From the NCBI GenBank assembly GCA_003151895.1, contig PLYX01000087.1, positions 1 to 12,701 of the forward strand: a DNA stretch of 12,701 nucleotides. Direction: 5' to 3'. How positions within the stretch are numbered: the first letter of the stretch is position 1; every line of letters begins with the position of its first letter. Under the pieces are notes generated by a model. The model was not told the DNA's origin. It did no database searches and was given only the letters and a program-made list of their open reading frames with translations. Source of the stretch: Solirubrobacterales bacterium (GTDB lineage: Bacteria; Actinomycetota; Thermoleophilia; Solirubrobacterales; Solirubrobacteraceae). Below are positions 1 to 9,015 of the stretch, piece after piece. The translations under genes and the position numbers were made by a program.

Positions 1-958
1 CGACGACTGACTCCTCGACAGCGACGGGCTCCTCGATGACGACGGGCTCCTCGACAGCGACAGGCTCCTCGATGACGACGGGCTCCTCGATGACGACAGG
101 CTCCTCGACGGGCGCCTCCTCGGTGTGTGTCTCCTCAACACTTACCTCGGCCACCGCCTCGGCCTGCTCTTCCGCCTCAGCCTCCTTGACCTCGGCGACG
201 CGGGTGCGCAGGCGTTCGACGGCCGCAACGAGCGCATCGGCCATCTCCCTGCGGTGGGTGGCCTCGCGCTCGGACTCAGGCTCGGTGGTGTGTTGGAGCA
301 AGGCGGCGTCCAATGGCTCGGCACTGAGTTGCGCGCGCAGGTCGGCGGCGGTGCGGGTGAGCTCGAAGCGCAGATCCTCCATGCGGGCGCCCATCGCGGT
401 GAGCTCGCGGACATATGTCTCGCGCTCCCAGACCACCTGCTGTTGGAGCTCCTCGCGCAGCGTGGTGAGCTCGCGCTCGAAACCGGCACGCAGCCCGGCG
501 GCCACGTCCATCAGCTCGCGTACGATCGGCGTGAGCCGCGCGTCGCGCTCGCGCAGCTGGGTGAGCTCGGCGCTGAGCTCGCGAACGTGGCGCTCGGTCT
601 CCTCCAGACGGCTGCTCAGCTCCTGGATCTGGGTGCGCATCTCGCGCTGCAGACGCTCGCCGCGCTCCTCGGCCTCTACGCGCAGCTGCTGCTCGGTGTA
701 CTCGCGCTGCTTGACGCCGCGGACGTCGGATTCGCGTTCGGTGAGCTGCTGAGCGACCCGCTCGCGCTCGCGCCCGACCTCCTCGATGCGCTGCTCGAGC
801 GCGGCGAGGTGGGTCTCGAGGTTGCGCGCGACCGCCTCGGCGGCCTCGGCTCTGCGGATCACGGCGGGGTCGGCATGGCGAGCGCGACGCTCGGCCAGCA
901 CGTCTGCTGCTGCGTCCAACTGTGAGCCCATGTCGGGCGTCTCGCTCTCTTCGACCAT
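1..958 (-). CDS. Partial coiled-coil protein with Glu/Pro/Val repeat tail (unknown function)
   Basis: The frame opens at ATG 958 and stays free of stop codons to the window edge, giving 319 residues with the C-terminus missing. An AGGAG lies at 971-975, 12 bases before the ATG; a TTG directly before the ATG is an alternative start at 9 bases. Residues about 33-210 are rich in Glu, Arg, Gln and Leu with heptad-like spacing and almost no Gly or Pro, so a long coiled coil is likely. Residues about 225-265 form a second charged helical stretch. From residue 279 the sequence becomes tandem six-residue repeats (EEPVVI/EEPVAV). No signal peptide or membrane segment is seen. It resembles cell-shape, division or envelope-associated coiled-coil proteins in general character only; I do not assign a function. 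It follows argG after 129 bases on the same strand, in the place where argH would sit in many actinobacteria. Confidence 0.8.
   Translation of the reverse strand, partial: MVEESETPDMGSQLDAAADVLAERRARHADPAVIRRAEAAEAVARNLETHLAALEQRIEEVGRERERVAQQLTERESDVRGVKQREYTEQQLRVEAEERGERLQREMRTQIQELSSRLEETERHVRELSAELTQLRERDARLTPIVRELMDVAAGLRAGFERELTTLREELQQQVVWERETYVRELTAMGARMEDLRFELTRTAADLRAQLSAEPLDAALLQHTTEPESEREATHRREMADALVAAVERLRTRVAEVKEAEAEEQAEAVAEVSVEETHTEEAPVEEPVVIEEPVVIEEPVAVEEPVVIEEPVAVEESVV
2..106 (-). repeat. 18-bp tandem repeat encoding EEPVVI/EEPVAV
   Basis: On the minus strand an 18-base unit (GAG GAG CCC GTC GTC ATC and close variants) repeats five times, followed by a diverged partial copy (EESVV) at the edge. 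Copies alternate between ending in Val-Val-Ile and Val-Ala-Val. A weaker related unit (TEEAPV) precedes them at 107-124. Copies differ at only a few bases, which suggests recent expansion. The array continues to the window boundary, so its copy number is unknown. Confidence 0.9.
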
Positions 959-980
959 CAATTCGCACAGCTCCTGATGA

Positions 981-998
981 ATCGCGCGGACGCGCGAT
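981..998. promoter_or_regulatory. 18-bp inverted repeat upstream of the coiled-coil gene
   Basis: The 129-base gap between argG and the coiled-coil gene contains a perfect inverted repeat with 8-base arms (ATCGCGCG / CGCGCGAT) around a 2-base centre. As RNA it could fold as a 7-bp stem with a GUCC loop, ending five bases before the AGGAG ribosome binding site at 971-975. It could be an operator, an RNA hairpin or simply a GC-rich palindrome. I see no convincing -35/-10 pair and no T-rich terminator elsewhere in the gap. Confidence 0.4.
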
Positions 999-1087
999 GC
1001 GTATGAAGAACGACTTGGCATTGCCGAGGTGAATCGACGATGCGCACAGCCTAGAGACGCCACCGGACGGTGTTGCCGGAGCTTCGG

Positions 1088-2368
1088 CTACTTGTTGCGC
1101 AGGCGCCAGGCCATGCGCGACTGCAGCGACCACAGCTCGATGAATCCGGGTGAGGCGGTTTGCGAGAAGAGTCCGCCGGACTCTCCGAATGAGGCGAGCG
1201 CCTGGTCGTAGACGGCGTTCGGCGAGGAGCGCGTGACGACCCGCGCATGGCCCTTGTAGAGCTTCAGGCCGATCGTGCCCGTTACCTGCTCGTTGACGCT
1301 GTCCATGTAGGCGTCGAGGTCGGTGCGCAGCGGCTCCCACCACAGCCCCGCATAGACGAGGTAGGCCCATTGACGGTCGAGCTGCGCCTTGAACTGGTTC
1401 TGGTGGATCGTGCACACGAGCTTCTCGAGCTCCTGGTGGGCCGGCAGCAGGATCGCGGCGGCGGGAGCCTCGTAGATGTCGCGCACCTTCAGGCCCACGA
1501 TGCGGTCCTCGATGTGGTCGACGATCCCGACACCGTGGCGGGCGGCGACGGCGGCGACCCGTTCTATCAGCTCCACCAGCTCGAGGCGCAGTCCGTTGAG
1601 GCCAACGGGAACGCCCCGCTCGAACTCGACCTCCACGACCTCGGCCTGATCGGGCGCGAGCTCCGGGCGGGTAACGAGCTGGAAGACGTCGTCCTCGGGG
1701 GCGTGGTCGAGGTCCTCGATCCAACGTCCCTCCGAGGAGCGGCCCCAGAGGTTGTCGTCGATCGAGTAGGGGGCTGTCTCGGATCCAGTCCCACCCGCCT
1801 GGTGGGTCTTGATCGGGATGCCGTGCTCCTGCGCATAGGCGATCTCCTCCTCGCGGCCCATCTGCCAGGAACGCACGGGCGCGATCGTCTTCAGCTCGGG
1901 GGCGAGCGTCGCGACGGTCGCCTCGATGCGCACCTGGTCGTTGCCCTTGCCGGTGCAGCCGTGGGCGATCGTGTCGCAGCCGCTGCTGCGCGCATGGTCG
2001 ACGGCGAGCTTGGCGATGAGCGGGCGTCCGAGCGCCGTGAACAGCGGGTAGCCGCCACCGTAGAGCGCGTTGGCCTTGATGGCGGGAATGACGTAGTCGC
2101 GGGCGAACTCCTCGCGGGCGTCCACGACATGGCAGTCCAGCGCGCCGAGCATGCGCGCCTTGCCCTCGATCACCTCGTAGTCCTCGCCGGGCTGTCCGAG
2201 GTTGACGGTCAGGCAGACGACCTCGGCGTCGTACTGGTCCTGGATCCACTTGAGCATGACGCTCGTGTCGAGGCCACCGGAGTAGAGCAAGAGGACACGG
2301 CGCACCTGCTCAGGATCGGCCTCGTAGGAGGCGGTTCGCGGCGGGAAGCCGTGCGGGGAGTCGGTCAC
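1088..2368 (-). CDS. argG: Argininosuccinate synthase
   Basis: Catalyses ATP-dependent joining of citrulline and aspartate to argininosuccinate, the penultimate step of arginine synthesis, in the cytoplasm. The protein has 426 residues, near the family's length plus a roughly 20-residue N-terminal extension. The N-type ATP pyrophosphatase loop SGGLDTSV is at residues 30-37. Further family blocks are AHGCTGKGNDQ (about residues 144-154), the YSIDDNLWGRS substrate-binding segment, GLKVRDIYEAP, and a C-terminal FIELWSLQSRMA. The start is GTG 2368, 11 bases after the argD stop, with a weak AAGG upstream. Odd points: it follows argD directly with no argF or argR between, and a coiled-coil gene rather than argH comes next. 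Recognition is secure; the exact start is less so. Confidence 0.96.
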   Translation of the reverse strand: MTDSPHGFPPRTASYEADPEQVRRVLLLYSGGLDTSVMLKWIQDQYDAEVVCLTVNLGQPGEDYEVIEGKARMLGALDCHVVDAREEFARDYVIPAIKANALYGGGYPLFTALGRPLIAKLAVDHARSSGCDTIAHGCTGKGNDQVRIEATVATLAPELKTIAPVRSWQMGREEEIAYAQEHGIPIKTHQAGGTGSETAPYSIDDNLWGRSSEGRWIEDLDHAPEDDVFQLVTRPELAPDQAEVVEVEFERGVPVGLNGLRLELVELIERVAAVAARHGVGIVDHIEDRIVGLKVRDIYEAPAAAILLPAHQELEKLVCTIHQNQFKAQLDRQWAYLVYAGLWWEPLRTDLDAYMDSVNEQVTGTIGLKLYKGHARVVTRSSPNAVYDQALASFGESGGLFSQTASPGFIELWSLQSRMAWRLRNK

Positions 2369-2379
2369 GGCGCGGAACC

Positions 2380-3537
2380 TTATCCGGCCAGCGCCCGAGC
2401 GAGCCGGGCAAGGGCGTCGTCGACGTCGTCGGGGGAGATCGTGAGCGGGGGCAGCAGCCGGACGGTGGTGGGTCCTGTGGCGTTGACGATCAGATGCTCT
2501 GCGAGCAGCGCGCGGCGCACGACGTCGGGCGCGGAGAGGTCCACCTCACACGCGAGCATCAGACCCCGTCCCCTCACTGCGAGCACGTGGGGCAGTTGCG
2601 CGAGCCCGTCTGCCAGGCGCGCGCCCATCTCGCGCACATTGGCGAGCAGCAACTCGTCGTGTGTCTCCTCCAGGGCGGCAAGCGCCGCGGCGGCGACCAC
2701 GGGGCCGGCGGCGAACGTGGAGCCGTGGTCGCCGGGCTGGAGCACGTCTGCCAGCCGCGGGCCGGTGATGAGCGCGCCGATCGGCAGCCCGCCACCGAGT
2801 GCCTTGGCGCTCGTGAAGGCGTCCGGCTCGACACCCGTCTGCTCGTAGGCCCACAGCGTGCCGGTGCGGCCCATGCCGCACTGCACTTCGTCGAAGACGA
2901 GCGCGGCCCCGTGCTGATTGCACGCCTCGCGTGCACACGCCAGCAACTCCTCGGAGAGGATGTTCACCCCGGCCTCCCCCTGGATCGGCTCGAGCAGAAC
3001 GGCGGCGGTGTGCTCGTCGATCGCCGCGGCGAGCGCAGCCGGCTCAGGCGCGACCGCCCGGAAGCCGGGCACGAGCGGCGCGAACGGCGCCTGCTTGGAC
3101 TCCTGCGGAGTGGCTGACAGGGCGCCGTAGGTGCGCCCGTGGAAGGCGTTGTGGACCACGACTATGTCTCCCCGGGGCTTTGCCTTGCGCGCCAGCTTGA
3201 TGGCGGCCTCGTTGGCCTCCGCTCCGGAGTTGCAGAAGTAGACCTTGCCCCCGAGGCTCGATTGCGCCAGCCCCTCGGCGAGCCGCATGGCGGGCTCGGT
3301 GTAGAACAGGTTGCTCGTGTGCATCAGCCGTCCCACCTGCTCGCGCACGGCCGCGACCACCCGCGGGTGGCAGTGACCGAGACTCGTCACCGAGATGCCG
3401 CACAGGAAGTCGAGGTACTCCACCCCGTCGCTGTCCCACAGGCGCGCGCCCTCGCCCCGCACGAACTCGACGGGCAAACGCGCATAGGAGGGCACCACAT
3501 TCGCCCGCTCCAGCTCCCGCAACTCCGCAAGGCTCAT
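2380..3537 (-). CDS. argD: Acetylornithine aminotransferase
   Basis: A PLP-dependent class III aminotransferase that converts N-acetylglutamate semialdehyde to N-acetylornithine with glutamate as amino donor. The 385-residue length fits the family. Visible landmarks: NSGAEANEAAIKLAR (about 103-117) for cofactor phosphate binding, HNAFHGRTYGALS (129-141), FDEVQCGMGRTG (215-226) with Asp216 contacting the pyridine nitrogen, and Lys245 in SAKALGGGLPIGA as the Schiff-base lysine. ATG 3537 overlaps the argB TGA by ATGA, with GAGG seven bases upstream inside argB. Related ornithine or succinyldiaminopimelate aminotransferases cannot be excluded by sequence alone, and ArgD enzymes are often bifunctional in lysine synthesis, but the position between argB and argG makes ArgD the best call. 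Confidence 0.95.
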   Translation of the reverse strand: MSLAELRELERANVVPSYARLPVEFVRGEGARLWDSDGVEYLDFLCGISVTSLGHCHPRVVAAVREQVGRLMHTSNLFYTEPAMRLAEGLAQSSLGGKVYFCNSGAEANEAAIKLARKAKPRGDIVVVHNAFHGRTYGALSATPQESKQAPFAPLVPGFRAVAPEPAALAAAIDEHTAAVLLEPIQGEAGVNILSEELLACAREACNQHGAALVFDEVQCGMGRTGTLWAYEQTGVEPDAFTSAKALGGGLPIGALITGPRLADVLQPGDHGSTFAAGPVVAAAALAALEETHDELLLANVREMGARLADGLAQLPHVLAVRGRGLMLACEVDLSAPDVVRRALLAEHLIVNATGPTTVRLLPPLTISPDDVDDALARLARALAG

Positions 3538-4382
3538 GTGGATGCCTCGATCTTGGTGCCGATCCCCGCGTCGGTGAACAACTCGAGCAGCAGCGAGTGG
3601 GGAAGGCGTCCATCGATGATGTGGGCGGAGTTGACGCCACCGTTGATCGCCTCCACACAGGCGGCGAGCTTCGGGCGCATACCGCCCTGCAGGGTCGGGA
3701 GCTGCGCGTCGACCTCGGTGGCACTGGCCTGGCCGATCAGGCTGTCGGGGTCCTCGGAGTTGGCGAGCCAGCCGGCCACATCGGTGAGGAACACGATCTT
3801 GTGGGCGCCGAGCGCTCCGGCCACAGCGCCGGCGGCCTCGTCGGCGTTGACGTTGTAGGAGTTGCCCTCGCGGTCTGCCCCGACCGAGGCGATCACGGGG
3901 ATGTAGTCGAGCGCGACGTGTTCGAGCACATCGACGTTGACGCGCTCGACGCTGCCCACCAGCCCGATGTCCTCCCCGCTCGGGCCGGCGCGGCGCGCGA
4001 CCCTGAACAGCGAGCCGTCGTCTCCGCACAGCCCCACGGCGGGCTGACCGTGACGGTTCAGGCGCAGGACGATCTCCTTGTTGACCTTCCCGACGAGCAC
4101 CATCTTGGCGATCTCGACCGTTTGGGGATCGGACACGCGCAGGCCGCCGACGAACCGCACGGGCATGCCGAGGCGCTCCATGTAGGCGGTGATGTCGGGG
4201 CCGCCCCCGTGCACCACGATCGGGTTCAGCCCGACGTACTTGAGCAGCACGACGTCGCGCGCGAACTCCTCGCGCAGATCGGGGTCCTCCATGGCGGCGC
4301 CGCCGTACTTGATGACGACGGTCTTGCCGTGGAACTCCCGGATGTAGGGGAGCGCCTCTAGGAGCGTGGCTACGTCGCGCAT
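3534..4382 (-). CDS. argB: Acetylglutamate kinase
   Basis: Phosphorylates N-acetylglutamate with ATP, usually the controlling step of arginine synthesis. The 282 residues carry the amino-acid-kinase fold landmarks: VIKYGGAAM (23-31) and VVHGGGPDI (56-64) for phosphate binding, NVNADEAAGAVA (178-189), FLTDVAGW (198-205), and GGM.PK (233-238) near the C-terminus. The N-terminal stretch LLEALPYIREFHGKT resembles the helix that mediates hexamer formation in arginine-inhibited kinases, so feedback inhibition by arginine is likely (inference). ATG 4382 lies 13 bases after the argJ stop. A GAGGAG overlaps that stop codon (4392-4397) at a 9-base spacing, which supports the start and suggests coupled translation. 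Confidence 0.96.
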   Translation of the reverse strand: MRDVATLLEALPYIREFHGKTVVIKYGGAAMEDPDLREEFARDVVLLKYVGLNPIVVHGGGPDITAYMERLGMPVRFVGGLRVSDPQTVEIAKMVLVGKVNKEIVLRLNRHGQPAVGLCGDDGSLFRVARRAGPSGEDIGLVGSVERVNVDVLEHVALDYIPVIASVGADREGNSYNVNADEAAGAVAGALGAHKIVFLTDVAGWLANSEDPDSLIGQASATEVDAQLPTLQGGMRPKLAACVEAINGGVNSAHIIDGRLPHSLLLELFTDAGIGTKIEAST

Positions 4383-4395
4383 GGCTGCTGTCTCC

Positions 4396-5700
4396 TCATG
4401 TGGTGTAGTCGGCGTTGATGGTGACGTACTCATGCGAGAGGTCGGAGAAGAAGACCTCGGTCTCGGCGCCCTCGCCCGGCAGGACGATCTCGTACTCGAC
4501 CTCGGGGCGCCCGATCGCGCGGGTGAGCGCAGCCTCGTCGTAGGGAACGGCGACGCTTGCCGAACAGACCTGGGTGTTCTCGAGCGAGATGTCCATCGCA
4601 AGCGGGGCGCGATTAAGTCCCCCCCCACCCAACGCGCCGCCGACGGCCTGGACGACGCGGCCCCAGTTGGGGTCACCGCCGTGCAGCGCGGTCTTGACGA
4701 GCGGCGAGTTGGCGACCGCTCTGGCGGCGATCTCCACCGTCGGCTGATGGCCACCGCGCACGACGACGCGCCCGATACGCCGCGCGCCCTCGCCGTCGGC
4801 CACCATAAGGATCGCGAGCTGGCGCATGAGCGCGTCGAAGGCATCGCCGAAGCGCAGCTCGTCCTCGCTCTCGGGAGCGAGCGCAACACCGCTCTCGCCG
4901 GAGCACATCAGCACGGCGGTGTCGTTCGTGGAGAGCTGTCCGTCCACGGTGCAGCGGTCGAACGAGCGCTTCAGGCACACGCCCAGCAGCAGCTCCGCCG
5001 TCTCGGGAGCGAGCGCGGCGTCGGTTTGCGCGAAGCACAGCATCGTGGCAAAGCGCGGGGAGATCATCCCGGCGCCCTTGCACTGCGCGCTGAGCCGCAC
5101 AACGCCGGATGTGAGCTCGACCTCGAGGTTGGCGCGCTTCTCGAACGCGTCGGTGGTTTGGATGGCGTACTGGAAGTCGGCGTCACCCTCACGGCGCAGA
5201 CTGCCCCGGGCGTCGAGGATCCCGCGCAGCATGTTCTCCACGGGCAGGTAGTCGCTGATCCCACCTGTGGAGCCGACCAGGACCTCCTCGGGCTGCGCCC
5301 CGACGGCGATCGCCGCCGCCCCCTGAGTCTTGGTGGCGTCTTCGAGGCCCCGCCGTCCGGTGGCGGCGTTGGCACAGCCGGAGTTGGCGAGAACCACCCG
5401 CAGCGCGGACAGCGTGCAACGCTCCCGGCTGAGCAGCACCGGCGCGGCGGGAGTGCCTGTGTCTGCGAAGCGGGCTGCGCTGACCGGGTTGGGCGAGTCG
5501 CACACGAGCAGGCCGAGGTCGGGGTTGCCCGACGGCTTGATCCCACACGCCACGCCCGCCGCGCGAAAGCCTGCCGGCAAGCCGACGTCGGGACCGAGGT
5601 CGCGGACGTGCGCGGGCGCGGGAACCCAGCGTGAATGAAAGAACGGCTGCGGGGGGCCCGCCGCGGACCGATCGCCCCGCACGTCTTTGCCGGCGCTCAC
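4396..5700 (-). CDS. argJ: Glutamate N-acetyltransferase / ornithine acetyltransferase
   Basis: Transfers acetyl from N-acetylornithine to glutamate, recycling the acetyl group; it releases ornithine. The precursor is self-cleaved into two chains at the Thr of the ATML motif, here Thr219 in the segment GMISPRFATML. Thr145-Gly146 of GSTGGIS fits the oxyanion-hole position, though the family usually reads STGVIG, so the two following residues are changed. LMVADGEGA and the C-terminal SHEYVTINADY are typical. GTG 5700 overlaps the argC TGA as GTGA and has GAGGGG five bases upstream. From this start the protein is 434 residues, about 30-40 longer than usual at the N-terminus; GTG 5682 or TTG at residue 41 are alternatives. 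Whether it also uses acetyl-CoA cannot be told. Confidence 0.95.
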   Translation of the reverse strand: MSAGKDVRGDRSAAGPPQPFFHSRWVPAPAHVRDLGPDVGLPAGFRAAGVACGIKPSGNPDLGLLVCDSPNPVSAARFADTGTPAAPVLLSRERCTLSALRVVLANSGCANAATGRRGLEDATKTQGAAAIAVGAQPEEVLVGSTGGISDYLPVENMLRGILDARGSLRREGDADFQYAIQTTDAFEKRANLEVELTSGVVRLSAQCKGAGMISPRFATMLCFAQTDAALAPETAELLLGVCLKRSFDRCTVDGQLSTNDTAVLMCSGESGVALAPESEDELRFGDAFDALMRQLAILMVADGEGARRIGRVVVRGGHQPTVEIAARAVANSPLVKTALHGGDPNWGRVVQAVGGALGGGGLNRAPLAMDISLENTQVCSASVAVPYDEAALTRAIGRPEVEYEIVLPGEGAETEVFFSDLSHEYVTINADYTT

Positions 5701-6786
5701 AGCAACCCCTCGGTCTCCGGGAAGCCGAACATGATGTTCAGGTTCTGCACAGCCTGCGAGGAGGTGCCCTTCCACAGGTTGTCGATCGCGGAGAAGACGA
5801 GCAGCTTGCCTGTGTGAGAGTCCGCGGCGGCGAACAGCCGGCAGAAGTTGGTTTCGCGCACCTCGCGCACGCCGGGCGGGGCGTCGACCACCTCGACGAA
5901 CGGCTCATGTTCGTAGGCATTCGCGAAGAGGCTCGCGAGCTCCTCGCTTGAGATGGGGCGCGTGGGCGTGACGTAGCAACTCGCCATCTCGCCCTGGTCG
6001 AGCGGCACCAGGTGTGCCTGGAACTGGACTGGCCGGCCGGGGCCCCTGCCGGCCAGCTGTGTCAGCTGCTCTTCGATCTCGGGCGTGTGGCGGTGGGCGG
6101 CCACTTTGTAGGGGATGATGTTCTCCCCCGTATAGGAGAGGTGAGTGGTGTCGAGCGAAGCGGTACGCCCGGCGCCGGACACGCCCTGCTTGGCATCGAT
6201 GACCACGTCGGCGAGCAGTCCGGCGCGGGCGAGTGGAGCAAGCGCCAGCACCGCCGCCGTGGGGTAGCAGCCGGGGTTGGCGACGATCGCGGCGCGGGCG
6301 ATCTGCTCGCGGTGCAACTCGGTGAGGCCGTAGACAGCCTGGTCGAGCAGCTCGGGGCGCGGGTGGGGGCCGTACCAGTGCTCGTATGTGTGAAGCGCGG
6401 ACAGGCGAAAGTCGGCGCTCAGATCGACGATCCGCGCGCCATGGTCGCGCAAGGCGCCGACGGTGGGCGCGGCGGCCGCGTGCGGGTAGGCGACAACGGC
6501 CGCGTCGAAGCCGTCGAGTGCGTCCAGGTCGAGCTCTTGCACCCGCAGCGGCACGCGGTAGCGCGGATAGAGGTCGTCCAAACGACTACCCACATCGGAG
6601 CGACCGGTGATGCCGGCAAGCTCGAAGCGCGGATGACGCCACAGCAGATGCGCGGCGAGCGCTCCCGCGAAGCCGGTGGCGCCGGCGACGAGCACACGCG
6701 GGGAGCCGGGCGCGAAGCGCTGGGCCGAGCCGCGCTTGGAAGTCGTGAGGCTCGCAGGCACGCCCGGGGTACCCGAGGCGGTTGGC

Positions 6787-6794
<8 letters not shown>
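5697..6794 (-). CDS. argC: N-acetyl-gamma-glutamyl-phosphate reductase
   Basis: NADPH-dependent reduction of N-acetylglutamyl phosphate to the semialdehyde, the third step of arginine synthesis. The NADP-binding glycine motif GATGFAG is at residues 38-44, and the catalytic Cys176 lies in NPGCYPTAA. KQGVSGAGR and a C-terminal IDNLWKG block are typical. I chose GTG 6794: it overlaps the pheT stop by eight bases and has a GGGGGTGAG five to six bases upstream. This gives 365 residues with about 30 residues before the first beta strand; GTG 6761 (354 residues) is the alternative but has a poor ribosome binding site. No separate promoter space exists, so expression depends on pheT transcription unless a promoter lies inside pheT. 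Confidence 0.95.
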
Positions 6795-8958
<2,164 letters not shown>

Positions 8959-8966
8959 GTCAGCCG

Positions 8967-8982
8967 GCCCTCCCGTGAGGGC
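8967..8982 (-). promoter_or_regulatory. Hairpin containing the pheT ribosome binding site
   Basis: In the 57-base gap between pheS and pheT, the minus-strand RNA has a perfect 6-bp stem, GCCCUC / GAGGGC, with a four-base loop ACGG. The 3' arm holds most of the pheT Shine-Dalgarno sequence GGGAGGG (8968-8974). Folding would hide it. No T-tract follows, so it is not a terminator. The fold is short but all six pairs are Watson-Crick. Confidence 0.5.
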
Positions 8983-9015
8983 ACGGCGTCTCAGTTTGGG
9001 TGTGGAGATTCGCGA

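Noticed and set aside
2..106. CRISPR-like array at the left edge
   Set aside because: The 18-base units are contiguous without unique spacers and keep an open reading frame, so this is a coding tandem repeat.
1014..1028. Small inverted repeat CTTGGC-ATT-GCCGAG in the argG to coiled-coil gap
   Set aside because: On the transcribed strand one of the six pairs is a C-A mismatch and the loop is only three bases; no T-run follows, so neither terminator nor operator is supported.
1043..1085. Possible terminator just after argG
   Set aside because: Only a 4-bp stem (CACC/GGTG) with a GTCC loop is found and no T-tract follows.
276..2249. A 657-codon minus-strand frame overlapping argG and the coiled-coil gene
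   Set aside because: It lies out of frame with argG and with the repeat-tailed gene, crosses their intergenic gap, and is dominated by Arg, Gly and Pro, as expected for an out-of-frame reading of GC-rich coding DNA.
1247..2848. Plus-strand frame of 533 codons opposite argG and argD
   Set aside because: It is antisense to two secure enzymes, has no recognisable motif and no ribosome binding site.
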